64,000 nucleotides of DNA from Kitasatospora sp. NA04385 (GTDB lineage: Bacteria > Actinomycetota > Actinomycetes > Streptomycetales > Streptomycetaceae): the NCBI RefSeq assembly GCF_013364235.1, contig NZ_CP054919.1, forward strand, positions 2,902,328 through 2,966,327, given 5' to 3'. Made by a program: the position numbers and the translations under genes. Of the stretch, positions 46,658-54,767 are shown in pieces. How positions within the stretch are numbered: position 1 is the stretch's first letter; every line of letters starts with the position of its first letter. The notes under the pieces were generated by a model, which saw only the letters and a program-made list of their open reading frames with translations, was not told the DNA's origin and ran no database searches.

Positions 46658-47802
46658 TGGCAGTCCGCCCGTTCGGCGTGCTCGGCCGGGGAGTGCGAGA
46701 CGCCGGTGGGGTTGCGCACGAACAGCATGGCGGTCGGGACGGCGGACGCCAGGATCCCGGCGTCGTGTCCGGCGCCGGTGGGCAGGACGGGCGCGTTCAG
46801 CAGGTCGGCGAGGCGCCCGCGCAGCGGGCCGTCGAAGTCGACCACGGGGGTGTACGACTCGCGGGTGAGCTCGACCCGGACGCCGTCGCGCGCGCCGCGT
46901 TCGGCGGCGGCCTGTCCGACCGCCTCGACGACCGCGTGCAGCGTGGCCTCGTCGGGGGCGCGGGAGTCCAGCCAGCCGCGCACCAGCGAGGCGATGGCGT
47001 TGGTGCCGTTGGGTTCGACGGCGACCTTGCCGAAGGTGGCGAGCGCCCCGGCCAGGCGGGCCTTCTTGCGGGCGGCGAGCACGGTGGTGGCGTAGGTCAG
47101 CATCGGGTCGCGGCGGTCGGCGAGCAGGGTGGTGCCGGCGTGGTTGGCCTCGCCGTGGAAGTCGAACCGCCACCGGCCGTGCGGCCAGATCGCCCCGGCC
47201 ACGCCGACCGGCTGCCCCTCGGCCAGGCACCGGCCCTGTTCGACGTGGAGTTCGACGAACGCGCCGATCCGGCCGAGCAGTTCGGGGTCGGCGCCGATCC
47301 GCGCCGGGTCGTGCCCGGCGCGTTCCATGGCATCGGGCAGCCGGACGCCGTCGGCGTCGCGCAGCGCGTACGCGGCCTCCCGGTCGAGCACGCCGGTGGC
47401 CAGCCGGGAGCCGACGCAGGCGACGCCGAACCGGGCGCCCTCCTCGTCCGCGAAGTTGACGATCGCCAGCGGGCGGGTGAACTCGGCGCCTGCGGCACGC
47501 AGTTCGTCGAACGCGGCGAAGGCGGAGACGACCCCGAGCGGGCCGTCGTAGGCGCCGCCGTCGGGGACGGAGTCCAGGTGCGAGCCGGTGACCACGGCGT
47601 TCCCGGCGTCCCGGTCCCCGTGCCAGGCCCACTGGTTGCCGTTGCGATCCGTCTCGTACGCCAGCCCGCGCGTCCGGGCCTGCTGCTCGAACCAGGCCCG
47701 GCACTCGGCGTCGGCGGAGTTCCAGGCGTGCCGCCGGTAGCCGCCGGTGGCGGCGGAGCGGCCCACCGGGAGCAGCTCCGCCCACATCGCGTCGAAGCTC
47801 AC
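46600..47802 (-). CDS. M20-family amidohydrolase (allantoate/N-carbamoyl-amino-acid amidohydrolase-like)
   Basis: 400-aa dizinc amidohydrolase with [35 protein letters not shown] and the C-terminal SHSPAEHAE. The family hydrolyses N-carbamoyl or allantoate substrates. Here it is coupled to hutU (GTGA overlap) and followed by hutF, and no HutG-type N-formylglutamate deformylase is present. It may therefore release glutamate from N-formylglutamate in this pathway; that is inference. Confidence 0.87.
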   Translation of the reverse strand: MSFDAMWAELLPVGRSAATGGYRRHAWNSADAECRAWFEQQARTRGLAYETDRNGNQWAWHGDRDAGNAVVTGSHLDSVPDGGAYDGPLGVVSAFAAFDELRAAGAEFTRPLAIVNFADEEGARFGVACVGSRLATGVLDREAAYALRDADGVRLPDAMERAGHDPARIGADPELLGRIGAFVELHVEQGRCLAEGQPVGVAGAIWPHGRWRFDFHGEANHAGTTLLADRRDPMLTYATTVLAARKKARLAGALATFGKVAVEPNGTNAIASLVRGWLDSRAPDEATLHAVVEAVGQAAAERGARDGVRVELTRESYTPVVDFDGPLRGRLADLLNAPVLPTGAGHDAGILASAVPTAMLFVRNPTGVSHSPAEHAERADCHAGVAALARVLEELACRPS

Positions 47803-49484
47803 CGCTCCGCCACCGGGCCGTGCTCGTGCATGGGGACGCGCACGCCGCGCTCGGCGGCGACCTCGGACGCCCGGTCGTAGCCGGCGTCGACGTGCCGGAT
47901 CACGCCCATGCCGGGGTCGTTGGTGAGCACCCGGCGGATCTTCTCGCCGGCCAGCGCGGTGCCGTCGGCGACGGTGACCTGCCCGGCGTGGATCGAGCGG
48001 CCGATGCCGACGCCGCCGCCGTGGTGGATGGAGACCCAGGACGCGCCGGAGGCCACGTTGACCATGGCGTTGAGCAGCGGCCAGTCGGCGATCGCGTCGG
48101 AGCCGTCGAGCATCGCCTCGGTCTCCCGGTAGGGGGAGGCGACCGAGCCGCAGTCGAGGTGGTCGCGGCCGATGACGATCGGCGCGGACAGCTCGCCGGA
48201 GGCCACCATGTCGTTGAACCGCTCGCCGGCCTTGTCGCGCTCGCCGTAGCCGAGCCAGCAGATCCGCGCGGGCAGGCCCTGGAAGTGCACCTTCTCCTGG
48301 GCCATGGTGATCCAGCGGTGCAGCGACTCGTTCTCCGGGAACAGGTCGAGCACGGCCCGGTCGGTCCTGTGGATGTCCTTCGGGTCGCCGGAGAGCGCGG
48401 CCCAGCGGAACGGGCCCTTCCCTTCGCAGAACAGCGGCCTGATGTACGCGGGGACGAACCCGGGGAAGGCGAACGCCCGCTCGTACCCGGCGAGTTGCGC
48501 CTCGCCGCGGATCGAGTTGCCGTAGTCGAAGACCTCCGCGCCGCGGTCCTGGAAGCCGACCATCGCCGCCACGTGCCGGGCCATCGACTCGCGGGCCCGG
48601 GTGGTGAACTCGGCGGGCTTCTCGGCCGCGTAGGAGGCCATGTCCTCGAAGGCGACGCCGGTGGGGAGGTAGGCGAGCGGGTCGTGGGCGCTGGTCTGGT
48701 CGGTGACGATGTCGATCGGGGCGTCCAGCGCGAGCAGTTGCGGCAGCAGGTCGGCGGCGTTGCCGAGCAGGCCGATGGAGAGCGGCTGCCGCCGGTCGCG
48801 GGCCTCGACGGCGAGCTGGAGCGCGTGGTCCAGGCTGCTCGCCTCGACGTCGAGGTAGCGGTGCTCGATCCGGCGGGCGATCCGGGACGGGTCGCAGTCG
48901 ATGCAGATCGCGACGCCGCCGTTCATGGTGACGGCCAGCGGCTGGGCGCCGCCCATGCCGCCGAGGCCCGCGGTGAGGGTGATCGTGCCCTCCAGGGTGC
49001 CGCCGAACCTCTTGTTCGCCACGGCGGCGAAGGTCTCGTAGGTGCCCTGGAGGATGCCCTGGGTGCCGATGTAGATCCACGAACCGGCGGTCATCTGCCC
49101 GTACATGGTGAGGCCGAGCGACTCCAGCCGGCGGAACTCCTCCCAGTTCGCCCAGTCCCCCACCAGGTTGGAGTTGGCGATCAGCACCCGCGGCGCCCAC
49201 TCGTGGGTCTGCATCACGCCGACCGGCCGCCCGGACTGCACCAGCATGGTCTCGTCCTGCTTGAGCCCCCGCAGGGTCCGCACCATCGCGTCGAAGGACC
49301 GCCAGTCCCGGGCCGCCTTCCCCGTGCCGCCGTAGACGACCAGCTTCGACGGGTGCTCGGCGACCTCCGGGTCCAGGTTGTTCATCAGCATCCGCAGGGC
49401 CGCCTCCTGCTGCCACCCCTGCGCACTGAGCCCGCTCCCCCGCGCCGCGCGGACCTCGCGCGGACCGCTCGTCTGCTCTGCCAT
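47799..49484 (-). CDS. hutU: Urocanate hydratase
   Basis: Second step of histidine degradation; NAD-dependent cytosolic enzyme, 561 aa. Diagnostic segments include [49 protein letters not shown] and the active-site Cys in [22 protein letters not shown] at 49484 has GGAGG 7 nt upstream; the frame extends 10 codons further but without a better start. A dyad 25-50 bp upstream is a likely operator. Confidence 0.97.
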   Translation of the reverse strand: MAEQTSGPREVRAARGSGLSAQGWQQEAALRMLMNNLDPEVAEHPSKLVVYGGTGKAARDWRSFDAMVRTLRGLKQDETMLVQSGRPVGVMQTHEWAPRVLIANSNLVGDWANWEEFRRLESLGLTMYGQMTAGSWIYIGTQGILQGTYETFAAVANKRFGGTLEGTITLTAGLGGMGGAQPLAVTMNGGVAICIDCDPSRIARRIEHRYLDVEASSLDHALQLAVEARDRRQPLSIGLLGNAADLLPQLLALDAPIDIVTDQTSAHDPLAYLPTGVAFEDMASYAAEKPAEFTTRARESMARHVAAMVGFQDRGAEVFDYGNSIRGEAQLAGYERAFAFPGFVPAYIRPLFCEGKGPFRWAALSGDPKDIHRTDRAVLDLFPENESLHRWITMAQEKVHFQGLPARICWLGYGERDKAGERFNDMVASGELSAPIVIGRDHLDCGSVASPYRETEAMLDGSDAIADWPLLNAMVNVASGASWVSIHHGGGVGIGRSIHAGQVTVADGTALAGEKIRRVLTNDPGMGVIRHVDAGYDRASEVAAERGVRVPMHEHGPVAER

Positions 49485-49508
49485 GGGCCAGCCTCCCTGC
49501 CGGATGGA

Positions 49509-49535
49509 ATTCATTCACGATCGACGTGCCTGAAT
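49509..49535 (-). promoter_or_regulatory. Interrupted palindrome upstream of hutU (operator candidate)
   Basis: Arms of the form TTCANNCACG (49510-49519) and its complement CGTGNNTGAA (49525-49534) are centred on ATCGA; an extra A/T pair extends it to 49509/49535. It lies 25-51 bp upstream of the hutU start, in an AT-richer stretch. Confidence 0.55.
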
Positions 49536-49571
49536 ATATCCAAACAGCACCACGGCGGCCAGAGCCCCGCC

Positions 49572-49606
49572 GGGAGCCGGGAGCCGGGAGCCGGGAGCCG
49601 GGAGCC
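49572..49606. repeat. Five 7-bp tandem repeats beside the fdhD stop
   Basis: GGGAGCC five times in a row, ending 2 bp before the fdhD stop codon (CTA at 49609-49611). Confidence 0.85.
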
Positions 49607-49608
49607 GC

Positions 49609-50424
49609 CTAGGAGATCCGGTCGGGGCGGGTGTAGACGTTCGCGCCGCGGTCGCGGAGGAAGCCGACCAGGGTGAGGCCGAGTTCCTCGGCGAGGTCGA
49701 CGGCGAGGGAGGAGGGGGCGGAGACGGCGGCCAGCAGCGGGAGGCCGGCCAGGGCGGCCTTCTGGGTGAGTTCGAAGGAGGCGCGGCCGGAGACCACCAG
49801 CAGGTGGCCGGTCAGCGGGAGGCGGCCCTCGCGCAGTGCCCAGCCGATCACCTTGTCGACCGCGTTGTGGCGGCCGACGTCCTCGCGCACGCACAGCAGC
49901 GCGCCGTCCGCGGTGAACAGCCCGGCGGCGTGCAGCCCGCCGGTGGCGTCGAAGGCCGCCTGGGCGGCGCGCAGCCGGGCCGGGAGTTCGTACAGGACGG
50001 CCGCGGGCACGGTGAGCGGGTCGGGGGCGACGTCCCAGCGGGAGCGGGTGCGGACGGCGTCGACGGTGTCGCGGCCGCAGAGGCCGCACGCGCTGGTGGT
50101 GAGCAGGTTGCGGTGGGCGGAGAGCGCGGGGCGGGCGCCGCGGACGGTGGCGTCGACGACGTTGTAGGTGTTGGCGCCGTCCGCGTCCGTCCCGGCGCAG
50201 TAGCGCAGCGCGGTCAGTTCCTCGGTGGCGCCGACCAGGCCCTCGCCGACCAGGAACCCGGCGACCAGGTCGAAGTCGTGGCCGGGCGTGCGCATGGTGA
50301 CGGTCAGCGCCTCGCCGCCGATCCGGATCTCCAGCGGCTCCTCGGCCGCGAGGCTGTCGGGCCGCGCGGAGCGCTCGTCCCCGCGCAGCCGCACCACTCG
50401 TCGTCGTTCCGTCGCCCGCGCCAT
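49609..50424 (-). CDS. fdhD: Formate dehydrogenase accessory sulfurtransferase
   Basis: Moves sulfur to the molybdenum/tungsten bis-PGD cofactor of formate dehydrogenases. The 271-aa product has the catalytic loop TTSACGLCGRD with CxxC, the EEPLEIRIGGE N-terminal motif and REDVGRHNAVDKVIG. No formate dehydrogenase lies nearby. It sits between hutU and hutH, divergent from hutH. Confidence 0.95.
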   Translation of the reverse strand: MARATERRRVVRLRGDERSARPDSLAAEEPLEIRIGGEALTVTMRTPGHDFDLVAGFLVGEGLVGATEELTALRYCAGTDADGANTYNVVDATVRGARPALSAHRNLLTTSACGLCGRDTVDAVRTRSRWDVAPDPLTVPAAVLYELPARLRAAQAAFDATGGLHAAGLFTADGALLCVREDVGRHNAVDKVIGWALREGRLPLTGHLLVVSGRASFELTQKAALAGLPLLAAVSAPSSLAVDLAEELGLTLVGFLRDRGANVYTRPDRIS

Positions 50425-50546
50425 GCGTCTCGCACCTCCGCGAGCCAGTCAACCACCCCGTCCGGCCGCTGCGGCGCGCGGCCGGACCGTGACACCGGGG
50501 ACGCCGCACCGGACGGCGGGGCGGGGCGGACGGTCCGCGACCGTGC

Positions 50547-50595
50547 TTGTCACATCGCCATTCACCTGATGAGATTGTGCATATGGATATGCACA
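50547..50595 (+). promoter_or_regulatory. hutH promoter with operator-like palindrome over the start codon
   Basis: -35 TTGTCA (50547-50552), 17-nt spacer, -10 TGAGAT (50570-50575), then 7 nt to ATG 50583, giving a leaderless start. A palindrome with arms GTGCATAT (50577-50584) and ATATGCAC (50587-50594) around GG, extended by T/A at 50576/50595, covers the predicted transcription start; a bound repressor there would block initiation. Confidence 0.6.
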
Positions 50596-52151
50596 GTGTC
50601 GTCGTCCGGGTCGGCAAGGCCGACGTCAGCGCCGAGGACGTCCTCGCCGTCGCCCGCGGCGGGGCCCGGGTGGAGATCGGGCCGGACGCGCTCGCCGAGA
50701 TGGCCGCGGCCCGGGCCCGGATCGACGCGCTGGCGGCCGAGCCGCGCCCGGTGTACGGGGTGTCGACCGGCTTCGGGGCGCTGGCGGTGCGGCACATCAG
50801 CCCGGAGCTGCGGGCCCAGCTGCAGCGCTCGCTGGTGCGCTCGCACGCGGCGGGCATGGGGCCGGTGGTGGAGACCGAGGTGGTCCGGGCCCTGGTGTTC
50901 CTGCGGATGAAGACGCTGGCCTCCGGCCGCACCGGCGTGCGCCCGCTGGTCGCCGAGACGATGGCCGCGCTGCTGAACGCGGGCATCACCCCGGCGGTGC
51001 GCGAGTTCGGCTCGCTGGGCTGCTCCGGCGACCTCGCGCCGCTCTCGCACTGCGCGCTGGCGCTGATGGGCGAGGGCACCGCGTTCGGCCCGGACGGGGT
51101 GGAGAAGCCCGCCGCCGAACTGCTGGCCGCCGCCGGGATCGAACCCGTCGAGCTGCTGGAGAAGGAGGGCCTGGCGCTGATCAACGGCACCGACGGCATG
51201 CTCGGCATGCTGGTGATGGCGCTGGCCGACCTGCGCCGGCTCTACACCACCGCCGACGTCACCGCCGCGATGAGCCTGGAGGCGCTGCTGGGCACCGACA
51301 AGGTGCTCGCCCCCGAACTGCACGCCCCGATCCGCCCGCACCCCGGGCAGGCCGCGTCCGCCGCCAACATGCTGGCGGTGCTGCGCGGCTCCGGCCTGAC
51401 CGGCCACCACCAGGACGACGCGCCGCGGGTGCAGGACGCGTACTCGATCCGCTGCGCCCCGCAGGTCGCGGGCGCCGGCCGGGACACCCTGGCGCACGCC
51501 GCGCTGGTGGCCGAACGCGAGCTGGCCGCCTCGGTGGACAACCCGGTGGTGCTGCCCGACGGCCGGGTCGAGTCGAACGGCAACTTCCACGGCGCGCCCG
51601 TCGGCTACGTGCTGGACTTCCTGGCGATCGCCGCCGCCGACCTGGCCTCGATCGCCGAGCGGCGCACCGACCGGCTGCTCGACAAGGCCCGCTCGCACGG
51701 CCTGCCCGCCTTCCTGGCCGACGACCCGGGCGTCGACTCCGGCCTGATGATCGCCCAGTACACCCAGGCCGCGCTGGTCAGCGAGAACAAGCGGCTGGCG
51801 GTGCCCGCCTCGGTGGACTCCATCCCGTCCTCGGCGATGCAGGAGGACCACGTCTCGATGGGCTGGTCGGCGGCCCGCAAGCTGCGCCGCGCGGTGGACA
51901 ACCTCGGCCGCGTCCTGGCCGTGGAACTCGTGGCCGCCGCACGGGCGTTGGAGATCCGGGAGCAGGCCGCCGAGCAGCCGGGCGCGCTCGCCCCGGCGAC
52001 CGCCGCCGCCGTCGCCGCCGCCCGCGCGGCCGGGGTCGGCGGCCCGGGCCGCGACCGCTTCCTCTCCCCGGACCTGGAGGCCGCGGCCGCGCTGGTCGCC
52101 TCCGGCGCCCTGCTGGAGGCGGTGGAGCAGGTCACCGGACCGCTCGCCTGA
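50583..52151 (+). CDS. hutH: Histidine ammonia-lyase
   Basis: First step of histidine degradation: non-oxidative deamination to urocanate. The 522-aa product shows VYGVSTGFGALA, the MIO loop GSLGCSGDLAPLSH and the NGNFHGAPV and SMQEDHVSMG-type segments. The MIO triad is Cys147-Ser148-Gly149 rather than the textbook Ala-Ser-Gly. ATG at 50583 (MDMHSVVV) agrees with streptomycete homologues as I recall them and with the leaderless promoter; a longer frame upstream is not needed. Confidence 0.96.
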   Translation: MDMHSVVVRVGKADVSAEDVLAVARGGARVEIGPDALAEMAAARARIDALAAEPRPVYGVSTGFGALAVRHISPELRAQLQRSLVRSHAAGMGPVVETEVVRALVFLRMKTLASGRTGVRPLVAETMAALLNAGITPAVREFGSLGCSGDLAPLSHCALALMGEGTAFGPDGVEKPAAELLAAAGIEPVELLEKEGLALINGTDGMLGMLVMALADLRRLYTTADVTAAMSLEALLGTDKVLAPELHAPIRPHPGQAASAANMLAVLRGSGLTGHHQDDAPRVQDAYSIRCAPQVAGAGRDTLAHAALVAERELAASVDNPVVLPDGRVESNGNFHGAPVGYVLDFLAIAAADLASIAERRTDRLLDKARSHGLPAFLADDPGVDSGLMIAQYTQAALVSENKRLAVPASVDSIPSSAMQEDHVSMGWSAARKLRRAVDNLGRVLAVELVAAARALEIREQAAEQPGALAPATAAAVAAARAAGVGGPGRDRFLSPDLEAAAALVASGALLEAVEQVTGPLA

Positions 52152-52153
52152 CC

Positions 52154-52174
52154 GCCCGCCCGGGACGGGCGGGC
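52154..52174. terminator. Hairpin after hutH
   Basis: GCCCGCCCG (52154-52162) and CGGGCGGGC (52166-52174) form a 9-bp stem with a 3-nt loop directly after the hutH stop. No T-tract. The rest of the gap to 52320 shows no gene. Confidence 0.6.
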
Positions 52175-52320
52175 CGCACCCACCGGAACCGGCCCACCGG
52201 CCTCCGGACCCGCCCGTCCCGCCAGTCGATACGCGATTGCCCGCCTACCGGGACTGCGCCACAGTCGTCCCACCGTCGAAGCCACCGGCGACCGCCCAAC
52301 CGAGCGTGGAGGTAGCGCAC

Positions 52321-53193
52321 ATGACCGCCCTGGACGAGACCGGCACCGCCACCGGGCCCTCCGCCCGGCTGCTCCACCTCTTCGAAGGCCGCCGACTGAC
52401 CCCCACCCAGCGCCGGATCGCCCACTCGCTGGTCCGGCACGCCACCGAGGCGCCGTTCCTGTCCAGCGTCGAGGTCGCCGAACTCGCGGGCGTCAGCCAG
52501 CCCTCGGTGACCAGGTTCGCGGTCGCGCTCGGCTACGACGGCTACCCGGCGCTGCGCAAGCAGCTGCGCGAGCTCGGCGTCGGCGACCCCGGCGCGGCCG
52601 AGAGCCACGACGAGGTGGCGCGCAACGAGCACCAGCAGGCCGTACTGGCCGAGATCGAGCACCTGCGGCACCTCGCCGAACTGCTCGCCGACCCGGCCCC
52701 GATCGTCCGGGCCGCCCGGATCCTGGCCGCCTCCCGCCCGCTGCCCGTGCTCGGCCTGCGGGCCGCCTCCGCGCAGGCCCGCGGCTTCTCGTACTTCGCC
52801 GGCAAGGTGCACCCCGACATCCGGCTGCTCGACGAGGGCGGCTCGATGCTCGCCGACCGGCTGGAGCAGATCGCTGCCGCCGGGGCCACCGCGCTGCTCT
52901 GCTTCGCCCTGCCGCGCTACCCGCGCGAGCTGATGGACGCCCTCGCGGTGGCCCGCGAGTGCGGCCTGACGGTGCTCACCGTCGCCGACTCGGCGTTCGC
53001 CCCCGTCGCCAAGCTCTCCGACGTGCTGCTGCCCGCGGCCGTCGGCACCGGCCTGGTCTTCGACACCGCCTGCGCGCCGATGATGCTGGGCCGCGTCCTG
53101 CTGCAGACCATGTGCGACGAACTCCCGGGCGCCGAAGCCCGGCTGGAGGCCATCGAGCAGTCCGCGACGGCGCGTCAACTCTTCCTGGACTGA
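52321..53193 (+). CDS. RpiR-family (MurR/RpiR) regulator with SIS domain
   Basis: 290 aa. N-terminal helix-turn-helix (about 28-95; TPTQRRIAHSLVRHATEAPF, VAELAGVSQPSVTRFAVALG) and a C-terminal SIS fold (about 125-265; LPVLGLRAASAQARGFSYFA). SIS regulators sense phosphorylated sugars or related anions. Position just after hutH makes it a candidate regulator of the hut genes. ATG at 52321 has GGAGG at a good distance. Confidence 0.88.
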   Translation: MTALDETGTATGPSARLLHLFEGRRLTPTQRRIAHSLVRHATEAPFLSSVEVAELAGVSQPSVTRFAVALGYDGYPALRKQLRELGVGDPGAAESHDEVARNEHQQAVLAEIEHLRHLAELLADPAPIVRAARILAASRPLPVLGLRAASAQARGFSYFAGKVHPDIRLLDEGGSMLADRLEQIAAAGATALLCFALPRYPRELMDALAVARECGLTVLTVADSAFAPVAKLSDVLLPAAVGTGLVFDTACAPMMLGRVLLQTMCDELPGAEARLEAIEQSATARQLFLD

Positions 53194-53296
53194 CACCTGT
53201 TGTTTGCCGAATGACACCTTTTCGTCGGGTTGACGACGGGTGGTGAGCGGGCATCCCTCTCAGTAGGACAAAGACAGCTTGGACGGGGGAAGTCCA

Positions 53297-53647
53297 ATGC
53301 CACCGCCGATCCACCAGATGAGACTCACCGGACGGCTCGGTTCCGGGGCCGACGAATGGTCCTGCCCGCTCTGCGGCCGCCGCATCGCGCTGCGCCGCCT
53401 GCCCAACCCCGAACTGATCGTCCTCGACCCCGGCGACGAGGAGGTCGTGCACATCGGCGTCCTGGAACCGGGCAGCGACGCGGCCGACGCCGCCGACCGG
53501 GCCGCCGACCGCTACGGCGTCGGCCCCGTCCAGCACATCCCGCGCCCGCCGGCCCGCCCCGGCCAGCCGAACCCCGAGCCCGACGCGGAGGACCGCCGCT
53601 GGCTGGCCGAGATCGGCATCGACTGGGACGGCGACGAGGCGGCCTGA
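53297..53647 (+). CDS. Small protein with an N-terminal CxxC (hypothetical)
   Basis: 116 aa, not recognised as a named family. ADEWSCPLCGRRIALRR near the N-terminus resembles half of a zinc ribbon; the middle is acidic and the C-terminus reads DRRWLAEIGIDWDGDEAA. ATG at 53297 has GGGGGAAG upstream. Upstream (53194-53296) is AT-richer non-coding sequence in which TGACACCT occurs at the preceding stop and again 21 bp later. Confidence 0.7.
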   Translation: MPPPIHQMRLTGRLGSGADEWSCPLCGRRIALRRLPNPELIVLDPGDEEVVHIGVLEPGSDAADAADRAADRYGVGPVQHIPRPPARPGQPNPEPDAEDRRWLAEIGIDWDGDEAA

Positions 53648-53729
53648 CCGTGGTGCCGTTCACGAGCGCCTCCCGGCGGCTCCCCGGGCGGCGCCTTCAC
53701 CACTGCCCGCCGGGGCGGGGGGTCGATCG

Positions 53730-54758
53730 TCATGTGCCGACCAGCACCGGTTCGGGTCGGAGCGTGATTCCGGTGGTGCTCCCGACCCGCGCCGCGAGGT
53801 CGGCGAGCGCTTGGACGAAAGCCGTCGCGGTCGCTCCGTCGTGGGCGGTGAGGGTGAGGGTCCGGCGCTCCGAGCAGTGCACACCGTCGGCGATCCTGCA
53901 GCCGGGGCGGTAGCCGACGTGTTCCAGCAGCCAGTCGGCGCCGGCCCGCAGCCGCCCGTCGCTGTCGGTGTGGACCGGGCAGCCCGCGGCTGACCAGCGG
54001 GCGGCCTCGACAGCGGTGACGGGCGGGTTGAGGAAGACCGATCCGACCTGGCGCGCGTCGGGTCCGTGGGGATCGAGGAGGAGTCCTCGGCGGTGGCGGT
54101 TGGCGAGCACGGCGGCGGTCACCTCGGCCACCGGCGGGCGGGTGCCCAGGTCCACGCCGAGTTCGTCGGCGAGCGGCCGGTAGGTGAGGGGGGCGGCGGG
54201 TGAGCGGGTGAGGTGGAACGTCGCGGTGAGGACGGTCCAGCGGCCGGGGGCGTTCTTGAACCGGCTGTCGCGGTGGCGCAGGCGGCAGACCCGGGCGGGC
54301 AGGGTCCGTAGGCGGCCCGCGTTCCAGTCCCAGGCGGTGAGGCGGTCGAGGGTGTCGGAGATCTGCTGCCCGTAGGCTCCGGCGTTCTGGACGGGCGCCG
54401 CGCCGACGGTGCCGGGTATGCCGGCCAGGCACTCGATCCCGGCGAGGTGCTCGGTGGCGGCCCAACCGGTGAGGTCGGCGAGCGGGTGCCCGGCCTGGAC
54501 GGTCACGGCCACCGTGGTGTCGTCCAGCCGCTCGGCGGTGATGCCCCGGGTGTTCATCGCGACCACGGTGCCCTCGTGTCCGGCGTCGGAGGCGATCACG
54601 TTGCTGCCGTGGCCGAGCGTGAGCGGAGCCCGCTCTTGGCGGTCAGCGATCGTGCGGACCAACTCGGCCCAGTCGCCGGGGTCAGGGACGCGCAAGGCGT
54701 TGGCGACGGGCCCGCCGAGCCGGAGGGTGGTCATGGACGCGAGCGTGGGGTGGTCCAC
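53730..54758 (-). CDS. MurB-like UDP-N-acetylenolpyruvoylglucosamine reductase (accessory copy)
   Basis: 342-aa FAD enzyme expected to reduce enolpyruvyl-UDP-GlcNAc to UDP-MurNAc. FAD-binding motifs TLGHGSNVIASDAGHEG and CLAGIPGTVGAAPVQNAGAYG, type I features RHRDSRFKNAPG, catalytic Ser240 in GSVFLNPP and C-terminal Glu336 in LRPEPVLVG are all present, so it looks active. GTG at 54758 has AGGAGG 5 nt upstream, overlapping the stop of the preceding gene. It stands with a MurA homologue but no MurC-F ligases, unlike the division-cluster murB. Confidence 0.88.
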   Translation of the reverse strand: MDHPTLASMTTLRLGGPVANALRVPDPGDWAELVRTIADRQERAPLTLGHGSNVIASDAGHEGTVVAMNTRGITAERLDDTTVAVTVQAGHPLADLTGWAATEHLAGIECLAGIPGTVGAAPVQNAGAYGQQISDTLDRLTAWDWNAGRLRTLPARVCRLRHRDSRFKNAPGRWTVLTATFHLTRSPAAPLTYRPLADELGVDLGTRPPVAEVTAAVLANRHRRGLLLDPHGPDARQVGSVFLNPPVTAVEAARWSAAGCPVHTDSDGRLRAGADWLLEHVGYRPGCRIADGVHCSERRTLTLTAHDGATATAFVQALADLAARVGSTTGITLRPEPVLVGT

Positions 54759-54767
54759 GAGGGCCTC

